Positions 47,091 through 55,679 of a stretch of 61,617 nt of DNA are shown one piece after another. The stretch is taken from the IMG/VR virus record IMGVR_UViG_3300042691_031027, positions 1-61,617 of that record; one strand, 5' to 3'. Within the stretch, counting starts at the first letter, position 1; every line of letters begins with the position of its first letter. The stretch is from a virus. The notes under the pieces are model-generated. The model searched no databases and was not told where the DNA came from. It worked only from the letters and a program-made list of their open reading frames with translations. A program made the translations under genes and the position numbers.

Positions 47091-48527
47091 TTAATAAACT
47101 AATTTGTGACGAATATGTTTTCTTTTAAGTGGTTCTGTTTTTATTAATTCAAATTTAGGTTTTGGTTTCCAGTTTTCCAAAACTTTATCAATATGCTTTA
47201 TAACATTTTTACTCATATTTTCAGCAGTCATCATGGATTCCTCTGATGTTACCCACTCATAAGCTAATCTACCTCTACGGTTTCTTTCTGATTTTCCTAA
47301 TTCATATACTTTCATAATAGCATCAGCTGCATCTCTAAAATCAACTCGATCATCAAAAATATAAGGTGTAGGAACTGAACCTTGTAAACTCATATTGCTT
47401 GGAAATACTGGTATAGCCCATTCACCACATTTTTTGTATTTGCCAAAATGGTTTGAGCAAAAATCTTTATCAAAATTAATCCAATTGCCATTTTCATCTT
47501 CAAAACGCATTTGATCTTGCATACCCCCACTTACATTACCTATAATCATTTTACCACACATCATACCTTCAGTAAGTGATAATCCCCATCCTTCATTTGA
47601 ACTTAACAATATAACCGCGTCTGATAGATTATATAATAAATTCATGCTATTAGCAGGTAATCTTTGGTCTGAGAAATATATTTGGCTACATTGGTTATCA
47701 TCAAATAACATATCCCTAACAGCATATAAATCAGTACCATGTTCATCCACAGGTTGAGTGTGTAACAAAAATGCACATTTATCAGCTTCTTCTTTAGGTA
47801 ATTTATCTAAAAACAATTTAAAAGCAGCTAATGTATCTGGAATTGATTTTCTTCTAATATTTCTAGAATTAAACATCAAAACAAAGTCATAATCTTTATC
47901 TCCAAAAATAGTCTTTTTAGCTTCTAATAATTCTTTATTATTTTTTTCTATAGGATAAAAAAACTTATTATTAATACCATGAGGTACATAGTCTAATATT
48001 TTGTTTTTTACTTTATCTCCTAATACTAATTTATTTATATTAAGAGTTTGTTTTGATATAGCCATTAACCCATCACATGAGTCATAATAAGATTCATTGT
48101 ATAATGGAGCTGGATAGTCATCCCAAATGTTAAGATACACAATAGGCATTTTTCTTCGAATCTCATTTTCCATTTGGAATAACCAAACCCAATATCTTGG
48201 ATCAGTAAAAATCATTAATACATCTGGTTTTTCAAAATCTATTAATTGTCTTACCAATATTGGATCACCATACCCACTAATAGGATATAATATAACACTA
48301 GCATCATCAATCCCAGCCTGAGTATTAGTATCGGCATTAAGATCAAATCGTTTACCTTGTTCAGGGTGATTAACAGCTCCACCTAAATTTGCCCAATTAT
48401 AATGATGGGCTGTACCTAATACTATCTCTCTAGCTATAGTAGCTATACCAGAAGTAAAACGAATGTCATCACATAACAAAAGTATTTTCTTTCGTTCTGA
48501 TTGTTTAATGTAACCTTCTTCTTTCAT
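47091..48527 (-). CDS. Glycosyltransferase, GT-B (group 1/GT4-like)
   Basis: 478 aa. KKILLLCDDIRFTSGIATIA opens the acceptor domain; LSDAVILLSSNEGWGLSLTE then GMMCGKMIIGNVSGGMQDQM is the donor site; LAYEWVTSEESMMTAENMSK closes the GT-B fold. First gene of the glycan operon in transcription order. Confidence 0.85.
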   Translation of the reverse strand: MKEEGYIKQSERKKILLLCDDIRFTSGIATIAREIVLGTAHHYNWANLGGAVNHPEQGKRFDLNADTNTQAGIDDASVILYPISGYGDPILVRQLIDFEKPDVLMIFTDPRYWVWLFQMENEIRRKMPIVYLNIWDDYPAPLYNESYYDSCDGLMAISKQTLNINKLVLGDKVKNKILDYVPHGINNKFFYPIEKNNKELLEAKKTIFGDKDYDFVLMFNSRNIRRKSIPDTLAAFKLFLDKLPKEEADKCAFLLHTQPVDEHGTDLYAVRDMLFDDNQCSQIYFSDQRLPANSMNLLYNLSDAVILLSSNEGWGLSLTEGMMCGKMIIGNVSGGMQDQMRFEDENGNWINFDKDFCSNHFGKYKKCGEWAIPVFPSNMSLQGSVPTPYIFDDRVDFRDAADAIMKVYELGKSERNRRGRLAYEWVTSEESMMTAENMSKNVIKHIDKVLENWKPKPKFELIKTEPLKRKHIRHKLVY

Positions 48528-48545
48528 AACGTATTTTAAAATTTT

Positions 48546-48743
48546 TTAAGATTGTTGACTACCAGATAATGATAAGTTTGTGTGGTTGTGAATTTGTTTC
48601 CTAAAATCATCATTTGTTAAATACAGATGAATACTTCTGTCTACTAATTTTTGTAAACTAAATTTTGTTCTAACACATAATACTTTAAACTCATCAAATA
48701 AAGTATCATTTACTTTTACACTTGTTAATTTGTTATCTCCCAT
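48546..48743 (-). CDS. Ribbon-helix-helix-like small protein
   Basis: 65 aa. LTSVKVNDTLFDEFKVLCVR then TKFSLQKLVDRSIHLYLTND has the strand-helix-turn-helix order of MetJ/Arc-type DNA-binding proteins. It could regulate the glycan operon beginning 19 bases downstream, an inference from position. Confidence 0.65.
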   Translation of the reverse strand: MGDNKLTSVKVNDTLFDEFKVLCVRTKFSLQKLVDRSIHLYLTNDDFRKQIHNHTNLSLSGSQQS

Positions 48744-48779
48744 AATATATTGTTTTATGTATATAAATATATACAGAGA

Positions 48780-49721
48780 TCATAAAACAACATTCTTATT
48801 ACAAAGCTCTTTATTATTATTAAATGGACAATAAGTACAAGATGATTTATCTACTATTTTAGTATATTCTTTATCTATTATTTTTCCTTCACTATCAAAA
48901 CATTCATTTAAAAACATACTAAACGCTTCAGCTGCTTGTTTTCTTTTTGTCTTACCAGCAGCTGGTTTAAATTCTTGTATACGTGGTATTACAAAATCTG
49001 GACTGTCCCATATTTTTCTCTTGATTATAAAGAACTCAACTTCTATTTTATCAACGTCAATATTATATTGTTTAGAGAAATATTCTTTATAGAGTAATAG
49101 CTGAGATATTTTAATACTATCTTTTTTATCCTTGTCCATCCATCCTGATCTAGATGTTTTGATATCATAGATATAAACTTTATCTAAATCCTTATCATAC
49201 AAAACAAAATCAATATAACCTTTTAAAAATAAATTTTTAGATAGACCTACCATTAAAGGCATTTCAATACCTAATAAAACAACATTACGTGTTGAAAAAT
49301 ATTTACTACGATTCTTTTTAAAATATTCTAATATAGTAACTCCATCATCATGAAACTCAGCCATTTCATCTGGTGTTGAAAAATGTTGTTTAGTTCTATT
49401 AAATTCTTCTTTATATAATGTTTTGAATTTCTCTTTAAATATAGCTACTATGTCTTCTCTATCAGCAGCCGCTCCACTCTCAGCATACATTACTTTTAAA
49501 TAATGTTGAATTGCTTCATGAATTGAAGTACCAAATATAGTATGAATTGATTGAGAATACTCTATTAATCCTTTACCATAATTTAAATACCATTGATGAG
49601 GACATTTTCTCCATATTGAATATTGAGAATAAGATACTGTGGTCTGATATCTATAGTCTATTTCTTTAGGAGCAGTAGTCTTAATTTTTAATTCAATCTC
49701 TGTTAATTTACTTTTTGCCAT
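48780..49721 (-). CDS. Cas4/RecB-like PD-(D/E)XK exonuclease
   Basis: 313 aa. YSQYSIWRKCPHQWYLNYGK then FGTSIHEAIQHYLKV is the N-terminal Cys/His part; FLKGYIDFVLYDKDLDKVYI then YDIKTSRSGWMD has the D...DxK catalytic core; DKSSCTYCPFNNNKELCNKN gives three further Cys. The four Cys suggest an iron-sulfur cluster like Cas4/AddB. Probably a DNA end-processing exonuclease for replication or recombination. Confidence 0.82.
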   Translation of the reverse strand: MAKSKLTEIELKIKTTAPKEIDYRYQTTVSYSQYSIWRKCPHQWYLNYGKGLIEYSQSIHTIFGTSIHEAIQHYLKVMYAESGAAADREDIVAIFKEKFKTLYKEEFNRTKQHFSTPDEMAEFHDDGVTILEYFKKNRSKYFSTRNVVLLGIEMPLMVGLSKNLFLKGYIDFVLYDKDLDKVYIYDIKTSRSGWMDKDKKDSIKISQLLLYKEYFSKQYNIDVDKIEVEFFIIKRKIWDSPDFVIPRIQEFKPAAGKTKRKQAAEAFSMFLNECFDSEGKIIDKEYTKIVDKSSCTYCPFNNNKELCNKNVVL

Positions 49722-49995
49722 ATTTTGCTCTTATTGCTTTACCTAACTCAGTATCATTAGGAAATTGTTTAACTAGATCTTGAATTGTATTTAATGTAGT
49801 TATTTCTTTTTTCAAATATTGAGCTAAATCAAGTGCCTCCTCATAAGCATGTTGAAGCATATTTTGATGATCATTTTCTTCTAATGTTGTATTATATTTT
49901 TTAAGACCACGTTCAGCTCTAGAAGCTAAATCATCAATAACAGACACAGTCACTCTGTCTTTAATATCATAAGTCATTGTTGTTGTCCATTCCAT
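49708..49995 (-). CDS. MazG-like (all-alpha NTP pyrophosphatase) small protein
   Basis: 95 aa. SRAERGLKKYNTTLEENDHQ then NMLQHAYEEALDLAQYLKKE contains the E-E-x-x-D-like metal helix (YEEALDLAQYL) of all-alpha NTP pyrophosphatases. Would remove unwanted NTPs or dUTP-like substrates. Short, single-domain. Overlaps the Cas4-like gene by 14 bases. Confidence 0.62.
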   Translation of the reverse strand: MEWTTTMTYDIKDRVTVSVIDDLASRAERGLKKYNTTLEENDHQNMLQHAYEEALDLAQYLKKEITTLNTIQDLVKQFPNDTELGKAIRAKYGKK

Positions 49996-50050
49996 TTTGT
50001 AAAATTTTTATAATTAAATATAGTTAACTTAATCAAGGCAACCAAGTGGG

Positions 50051-50365
50051 TTAATTATTATAATCTATTGAATTATCCAGTCTATTTTTTTTCGTAACAT
50101 AATCACGTTCAATATGATTAACCAACTTATCAAGTCGTGAATCAGTATATGAAAATGATGAGTCAATACGGTTATTTAATTCAATTCCAGTTCCGTTTAA
50201 TTCACGTTCAATTGAATCACAACGGTGTTGAATTTCTAACCATAACTTTTGTACTTCTTCTTTTGTCTGCTTAACCTGTTTATTCATTCTGATGACAGAC
50301 ATAACAAGCCAAACAATAACCCCAACTGCTATAGCAGCTAAAGCACCTAGTATAAATGTAATCAT
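50051..50365 (-). CDS. Membrane-anchored coiled-coil protein
   Basis: 104 aa. The N-terminal helix ITFILGALAAIAVGVIVWLV crosses the membrane; MSVIRMNKQVKQTKEEVQKL then a heptad-like polar part lead to YVTKKNRLDNS. Overlaps the gp62-like gene by four bases. Function unknown. Confidence 0.6.
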   Translation of the reverse strand: MITFILGALAAIAVGVIVWLVMSVIRMNKQVKQTKEEVQKLWLEIQHRCDSIERELNGTGIELNNRIDSSFSYTDSRLDKLVNHIERDYVTKKNRLDNSIDYNN

Positions 50366-50769
50366 GATTTTTTTCTCCTTTTTTTATTTGTACTTGGTTG
50401 CCCTAAATTAAGTTCTTTTTTTGTTTGTTCAGCATCCATAATTGCCAAATATTCCTTAATCTCTCTAGTACTACATTCAAAACGTTTAGCTAATTCATTG
50501 ATTAACTCAGTATCATGTTTTATAGATGATTTTATGTATCTAAAGAATGATTTCTTTTTAGGCAAAATATCACAATAGTATTTGTATATTTTTTTCTTTG
50601 GACAATTAGGATATTGTTGGATTAAATGGACAACATCAATATAGTCTGAGTTCATACTAATGAAACGATGAATCATAAATGTATTAAATTCATCTTTGTC
50701 TTCACTAGTAAAACTATCCCATGGACGTTTACTGTATGTTATCTCATTTATCCAATCAAATAAATTCAT
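50362..50769 (-). CDS. Clamp-loader small subunit, T4 gp62-like
   Basis: 135 aa; T4 gp62 is 187 aa. MNLFDWINEITYSKRPWDSF, then FMIHRFISMNSDYIDVVHLI, PKKKSFFRYIKSSIKHDTEL follow the helical pattern of gp62 in T4-like phages of diverse hosts. It is two genes downstream of gp44 and ends in a basic tail. gp62 with gp44 loads the sliding clamp. Confidence 0.72.
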   Translation of the reverse strand: MNLFDWINEITYSKRPWDSFTSEDKDEFNTFMIHRFISMNSDYIDVVHLIQQYPNCPKKKIYKYYCDILPKKKSFFRYIKSSIKHDTELINELAKRFECSTREIKEYLAIMDAEQTKKELNLGQPSTNKKRRKKS

Positions 50770-51002
50770 TACTCACCTTTATTTTGTAATGGTTCAGGTA
50801 AAAATGTTTCATTAACATGACCACATTTAGAGCAACTGAATACAGGTAGTGGTATAAGGGCATCTTGGGCAGTACCTGTTAAAAATTTACTTGCTTTACG
50901 GAGCATAAGACCTTCTTGAAATACATTGTGACCACACTCATCACAAGTAATTTCTTGTGTTTTGTCTAAACTAATGTTTAATTTAATTTGTTCTTGTTCC
51001 AT
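50769..51002 (-). CDS. Zinc-ribbon protein near clamp loader
   Basis: 77 aa. ITCDECGHNVFQEGLMLRKA, then PVFSCSKCGHVNETFLPEPL form a CxxC...CxxC ribbon. Conserved position between clamp-loader genes suggests a replication or late-transcription accessory role. Stop overlaps the next start. Confidence 0.6.
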   Translation of the reverse strand: MEQEQIKLNISLDKTQEITCDECGHNVFQEGLMLRKASKFLTGTAQDALIPLPVFSCSKCGHVNETFLPEPLQNKGE

Positions 51003-51008
51003 TGTTTT

Positions 51009-51698
51009 TTATTTAATATATATGTTTAAAGTTAAATTATTATTTTCATCTATATTGTATCCAATAATAGATACTTTTTTATTATGATGATAATCAAAAA
51101 AATCTTTTACCATTTTTGAGTTTGTATTGTTTATTTTAAAACATAGTTCTGTTAAAATTTCTTTACATTCACTAACATCTACAAATGAAATTATATGATG
51201 AAATGTATTATCATTTTTAGTGAAACCATAAGGCTGTAATAAATCAAATATATTTAAATTAAATTTTTCAACTATATAATCTGATAATATTTTATTATGA
51301 GAACTATCAAATAAATTATATTGGCTAATCGTATCAGTGTTTTCATCATATGAGTATATCCATGTACTTGTGATATATTTTTCTTCTTCAGGTGTGTCAA
51401 GAGGAACTAATTCAAAATAAAGTTCCTTATCACCATCTAAAAATCCAATATATTGGTTAATTATAACATTCTCATAAGTACTATAAACATGATCTATAAA
51501 ATCACAAGTCTTATCTGGATTATCAAATAAATTGGTGACTAACTTTTTAAGTGTATCTTTATCAGTTATAAATTTAATATTGATTTTATCATTAGTACAT
51601 TTCTCATTAGATATTTTTAAGCCATATTCAAGACTGTACTCTAAATCATTAATAGTTTTATCAAACTCTTTTATAAAGTCATTAATATTTGTAATCAT
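51009..51698 (-). CDS. Hypothetical protein
   Basis: 229 aa from ATG 51698 (MITNINDFIKEFDKTINDLE), whose ATG overlaps the gp44 TGA (ATGA). Acidic, Asp/Asn-rich alpha/beta protein without recognised motif (YITSTWIYSYDENTDTISQY, FHHIISFVDVSECKEILTEL). Confidence 0.55.
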   Translation of the reverse strand: MITNINDFIKEFDKTINDLEYSLEYGLKISNEKCTNDKINIKFITDKDTLKKLVTNLFDNPDKTCDFIDHVYSTYENVIINQYIGFLDGDKELYFELVPLDTPEEEKYITSTWIYSYDENTDTISQYNLFDSSHNKILSDYIVEKFNLNIFDLLQPYGFTKNDNTFHHIISFVDVSECKEILTELCFKINNTNSKMVKDFFDYHHNKKVSIIGYNIDENNNLTLNIYIK

Positions 51699-52594
51699 AT
51701 GTTTAAAAGTTTTGAAATACAAGCCATAAAACAGATCTCTTTATCACTTATGGTAGTTGAGTGAAATAAATATTCTTCTATTATTATTGTTGCTTCTGGT
51801 GATGAATATTCATTATGAAGTTCTTTATATAGACCAGTGAAGTCATTTATGTTGTTATCAGCTATAATTTGTCTAATATTATTAAATGCTGTTTTCTTTT
51901 TTGATTTAACTTCTGTTATAATTTGTTCTATATAATTAGAACTAGTGACATTCTTAACTATTAATTTACGTTTACCATCTCCATTAACAGATAAACCTTG
52001 AAGTAAATTTAATGCTCGTCTAATATCAGGATATGTTTTCTTTACTATTTCAACTACATCCTTAATATCATACTCTACTTGTTCTATATCAAGTACTTCC
52101 TTTAAACGTTTAGCTATAGTTTTTGCTTCTGGAGTATTTAAAGCAAATATAGTTAATCTTGATTGTAGTGGATCAATAATACGTTCTACAAAATTACAAG
52201 TGAATATGAACCTAGTAGTTAAACTAAATGACTCAATAACATTTCTAAGTGCTGCTTGAGCATTTATAGTTAAAAAATCAGCTTCATCTAATATAACAAC
52301 TTTAAGTGGTTTAAATGTAGCGCCTGAAGCAAATTGTTTCACTTTATCTCTAATAGTGTCAATACCATTTTCATCACTACAATTTAAATATAAGTGATCA
52401 CAATTAATATTTTTAACTACTAACTTAGCAGCGGTTGTTTTACCAGTACCTGGAGGTCCATAAAGTAATAAATTGGGAAAATCATTTTTACTGATCCATG
52501 TTTCTAGGCTAGATATAAAATCTTCATTACCTAGATAACCTTCTAAAGTATCAGGACGATACTTTTCAACCCATAACGTGTGTTTATTTATCAT
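51695..52594 (-). CDS. Clamp-loader large subunit, T4 gp44-like AAA+ ATPase
   Basis: 299 aa; T4 gp44 is 319 aa. WVEKYRPDTLEGYLGNEDFI, then NLLLYGPPGTGKTTAAKLVV (Walker A), KVVILDEADFLTINAQAALR (Walker B DEAD and sensor region), RFIFTCNFVERIIDPLQSRL (SRC-type Arg motif) are all present. Loads the sliding clamp onto DNA for replication and, in T4, late transcription with gp55. Confidence 0.93.
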   Translation of the reverse strand: MINKHTLWVEKYRPDTLEGYLGNEDFISSLETWISKNDFPNLLLYGPPGTGKTTAAKLVVKNINCDHLYLNCSDENGIDTIRDKVKQFASGATFKPLKVVILDEADFLTINAQAALRNVIESFSLTTRFIFTCNFVERIIDPLQSRLTIFALNTPEAKTIAKRLKEVLDIEQVEYDIKDVVEIVKKTYPDIRRALNLLQGLSVNGDGKRKLIVKNVTSSNYIEQIITEVKSKKKTAFNNIRQIIADNNINDFTGLYKELHNEYSSPEATIIIEEYLFHSTTISDKEICFMACISKLLNI

Positions 52595-52600
52595 AACTTA

Positions 52601-52813
52601 TTAAATATAATCTAAAATTAACTCTTCTCCAAAGTGAAGATATTGGAGTGTTTTAAATTTGGACTCATTATCAAGCGGTTTTGCTTCTTTATAATCTGAG
52701 TCCCAAATACATTGTCCACCATAAGCTAATCCACAAAAATATTCTAGTTTAGAGTTCATAACAATAAACCATTTCCTATTTTTAGCTTCTTCTTTTTGTT
52801 TCTTTCCCTTCAT
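52601..52813 (-). CDS. Small hypothetical protein
   Basis: 70 aa (MKGKKQKEEAKNRKWFIVMN, then SKLEYFCGLAYGGQCIWDSD). The element at 52809-52842 ends in this ATG. Unrecognised. Confidence 0.55.
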   Translation of the reverse strand: MKGKKQKEEAKNRKWFIVMNSKLEYFCGLAYGGQCIWDSDYKEAKPLDNESKFKTLQYLHFGEELILDYI

Positions 52814-52842
52814 ATATTAAATATATGATAGAAAGTTAGGTC
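52809..52842 (-). promoter_or_regulatory. Phage 18-nt-spacer element that ends in the start codon
   Basis: Minus strand ATGACC, 18 nt ending ATAT, TTAATATATG; the final ATG is the start at 52813. If this were a standard promoter the transcript would begin after the ATG, so here it may serve another gene or function. Confidence 0.4.
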
Positions 52843-52844
52843 AT

Positions 52845-54830
52845 TTATCTCCTAAATGTTATACTTCTACCATACGTTGCTGCTATATAAACAATCCCAG
52901 ACTGTAAAGAGTTTACATTAATAAAAAAACCATTAGCATTATAGTTAGTAACTTGTGAAATTGAGCCAAGCTCATTTGTGATTACCATTGTACCAGCCAC
53001 ATTACATTTAATGTATATTCGTCTGTTTGTAGAGCTATAATAGAAACTAGATATTATAATAGGACTTGTACAAGTTCGTCGAATACTATCTGTGGGTGGA
53101 GAACCTAAACACCCTGATGGGGAGGAAGTATATGATCTTGTTTGTTGACTAGATGTATTACATACTGACCATGATCCATAAGTGAAGGTACATGGTATAG
53201 TTGTGGGGGTTTGTTGATATAATCCAATAGATGTATTTCCAGTTATAATATTACCAGCTAAATCTTTTAATAATCCAGTTGATACTCCGTTTGCTACGGC
53301 ATAGCTCGTATCTAATAAACGCATATCCCAATTTTCAGGATTATTATTTATTGTGTCTTTAAAAATAGCAGTATTAATTATTCTTTCACCAGCTCCTAAA
53401 GTTACCCCATTAGGTCCAAGTTTTGTAGGATAAAAATCTGTTCCTAAAATATGATATATATTGTTTCTTCTCTTTGTATTCACATAAGTACTAGGGGGTA
53501 ATACTTGTACACCTGCTGTTACCCAAAATATATTATTTCTTACATCATAAAGTGTATCTGTGGGTACCCCAGTATCTGTGCCATATTTTAAAGCATATCC
53601 TCCATTATATTCTCCTAAATTACGAGATTTACTATATGGATATGAATTAGGTAAAATACCAGTTCCGTTTCCCCAAGAAGGAAATTGAGTAAATGATTGT
53701 CCATCTCCATAGATATCTGTTCCAAATCTTGGTCCACCTCCCATTCTACTAAATTGATTGAATACATAAACATTATTCCATACTCTTATTTTTCTGTATA
53801 TACCATACCCAAATGCTCCTACCCTAGTCGGGACATACATCCAGGTACCTATGTTTATAAATTTATTATAAGCAAATGTATCCTCTATAGCCCCAAGTGA
53901 TGTATTACCTGTTAAATTTCCAAATTCAACACCCCCATCACAATCTATAATTGTATTGTATCCAACAAAAGAACTATCAAACGGAGCTATAACTTCTATT
54001 CCTGATCCATTTAATCCCTGACCAGATGCTGTAGCACCTGTAAAAGCCCAACCTCCTTTTATGTAATTATTAGTAATTCTATTATATCTACCTGTTATTA
54101 TAATTGGTATAGCACCCACATCATATTGACCAGTAGTATCACCTGAATTTTTAAGATTAGTTATCTTATTATTATCGATAATAAGTCTATTACCAGAAGC
54201 AGATATACCGTACGCTATATTATTAAAATAACAGTTTTTAATAGTAATGTTATATGTTTTAGACAAAGTAGTATTAGTAATATCTATACCATAAGAGGTA
54301 AGTGCAGTACCTACTTTATCAGTTGCTGAGAATCTATAATCGTTGAATTGTAAACCATCTATGACTATATCATGTACATCTTGAAATCCAAATACACCTC
54401 GATTAGTAGCATCAGTTTGAGCTGCAGGGGTTGGATAAAGCATATTTGGTAATGGTAAATTAACATCACCATAATTAGTGAAAACAATAGGAGCATTAGC
54501 AGTACCACTAGGAGCTCTATAATATCCAGTAGTTCCATCATTCCACCATAATACACTACGGAACCAAGATGTTGAATTGAGTCCATTAGCAAATACATCT
54601 CCTCTTTTAAAAGCTAATGTATCTCCTGGTTGGAATAATGTACCTAAATTACCACTCCTTGCTATTACATAATAACTTATTTTACTTAATGTGGCCCAAG
54701 GAGTTGATGGATTTTGAGCTTGGATTGATGTATATGAATCATTTCCTGTTGAGCTACTAAAATAAAATTTTCTAGCTTGAGCTGTAAATATTATAAATAA
54801 TAATATGAACAACAAAATTAGTTGTTTCAT
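52845..54830 (-). CDS. Exported parallel beta-helix protein with TSP1-like and T9SS-like tail
   Basis: 661 aa. Signal peptide MKQLILLFILLFIIFTAQA; then a right-handed beta-helix of about 400 residues (repeated N-x-x-I strands, e.g. YNITIKNCYFNNIAYGISAS, then RLIIDNNKITNLKNSGD); a short Cys-rich TSP1-like segment, CTFTYGSWSVCNTSSQQTR, with later SGCLGS and RRTCTSP; and a C-terminal 65-residue beta-domain ending INVNSLQSGIVYIAATYGRS, which resembles type A T9SS sorting tails. It could be a tail-spike-like hydrolase, but the signal peptide indicates export from the infected cell. No active-site residues assigned. Confidence 0.68.
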   Translation of the reverse strand: MKQLILLFILLFIIFTAQARKFYFSSSTGNDSYTSIQAQNPSTPWATLSKISYYVIARSGNLGTLFQPGDTLAFKRGDVFANGLNSTSWFRSVLWWNDGTTGYYRAPSGTANAPIVFTNYGDVNLPLPNMLYPTPAAQTDATNRGVFGFQDVHDIVIDGLQFNDYRFSATDKVGTALTSYGIDITNTTLSKTYNITIKNCYFNNIAYGISASGNRLIIDNNKITNLKNSGDTTGQYDVGAIPIIITGRYNRITNNYIKGGWAFTGATASGQGLNGSGIEVIAPFDSSFVGYNTIIDCDGGVEFGNLTGNTSLGAIEDTFAYNKFINIGTWMYVPTRVGAFGYGIYRKIRVWNNVYVFNQFSRMGGGPRFGTDIYGDGQSFTQFPSWGNGTGILPNSYPYSKSRNLGEYNGGYALKYGTDTGVPTDTLYDVRNNIFWVTAGVQVLPPSTYVNTKRRNNIYHILGTDFYPTKLGPNGVTLGAGERIINTAIFKDTINNNPENWDMRLLDTSYAVANGVSTGLLKDLAGNIITGNTSIGLYQQTPTTIPCTFTYGSWSVCNTSSQQTRSYTSSPSGCLGSPPTDSIRRTCTSPIIISSFYYSSTNRRIYIKCNVAGTMVITNELGSISQVTNYNANGFFINVNSLQSGIVYIAATYGRSITFRR

Positions 54831-54855
54831 AATTTTAATTTTAGTTAAATAAATA

Positions 54856-55152
54856 TTAACTTATATTACAAAGATTAGCAACAGTGAGGTTGATAATAAG
54901 TGAGATAAAAAATACAGCCCAGTTTTGATTAATATATGGTTTGGTATAGTTATTGTCTATATTACCAATATATTTTGGCCTGTCTCTGAATCCAGATAAG
55001 CCAAATAGTATTGCTGTACCTACAAAAGCATTAAAATAACTAAGTGGGGTAAATAATAATGTATGGCCCATGTCTAATAACTGAGTTGAAATTATTATTT
55101 GTGGAAACCCTATTATTAAAACAAGTGAGAGAAAAATTTTTACTATTTTCAT
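54856..55152 (-). CDS. Small multi-pass membrane protein
   Basis: 98 aa with three hydrophobic helices (MKIVKIFLSLVLIIGFPQII, SYFNAFVGTAILFGLSGFRD, AVFFISLIINLTVANLCNIS). Coupled by overlap to the next membrane protein gene. Might belong with lysis or envelope functions; unrecognised. Confidence 0.55.
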   Translation of the reverse strand: MKIVKIFLSLVLIIGFPQIIISTQLLDMGHTLLFTPLSYFNAFVGTAILFGLSGFRDRPKYIGNIDNNYTKPYINQNWAVFFISLIINLTVANLCNIS

Positions 55153-55382
55153 AAATGTGAAATTAATACAGGTATTGCTCCTGCTATTGTGAATAATAAA
55201 TCTTTATAATCTGGTGTTCCTGTTTCTGAGAATAAGTCGTATGCTTCTTTGATAGCACCTATTATTGTTACTATTAAAAATGCTTGTAGAGCAGAAACAA
55301 ATAAAATAGCTAAACTACATATAATAGTTCCAGCTATAAAATGATTTGCTTTATCTATTTCAGAAATAGGTAATTTTGTCAT
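55149..55382 (-). CDS. Small membrane protein (DUF2279/VanZ-like start)
   Basis: 77 aa. Starts with IDKANHFIAGTIICSLAILF, where D-K-x-x-H resembles DUF2279/YfiM-like proteins, then GAIKEAYDLFSETGTPDYKD and LLFTIAGAIPVLISHL. Two to three helices. Function unknown. Confidence 0.55.
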   Translation of the reverse strand: MTKLPISEIDKANHFIAGTIICSLAILFVSALQAFLIVTIIGAIKEAYDLFSETGTPDYKDLLFTIAGAIPVLISHL

Positions 55383-55398
55383 ATCATATATAAATATG

Positions 55399-55668
55399 TT
55401 ACTCTACCTGACTCAATACTTCATTTAGTGTTTTTTTACAGTCTGGAGACAGCTCTGTTTCAAGATTATCCATAATTACTTCATACCTACCTACTTGAAT
55501 TTCTTGTGTGAAAATTTCTCCTTTCAATGAATCACATTCATTTTTAAGAGAGTCATATTGAGTAGTTTTCATTTTTAAATCATTTATCTGACCACGTTGT
55601 GACCATATAATATATAATAAACCAATCGCTGTTGCTACTCTTAGAGCGGGAGTGATGAATTTTTTCAT
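55399..55668 (-). CDS. Membrane-anchored coiled-coil protein (spanin-like)
   Basis: 89 aa. N-terminal anchor MKKFITPALRVATAIGLLYI then heptads QINDLKMKTTQYDSLKNECD. The form matches inner-membrane spanins, but there is a better placed candidate at 58771-59070. The two Cys (NECDS and PDCKKT) flank the coiled coil. Confidence 0.52.
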   Translation of the reverse strand: MKKFITPALRVATAIGLLYIIWSQRGQINDLKMKTTQYDSLKNECDSLKGEIFTQEIQVGRYEVIMDNLETELSPDCKKTLNEVLSQVE

Positions 55669-55679
55669 TTTATTTATTT

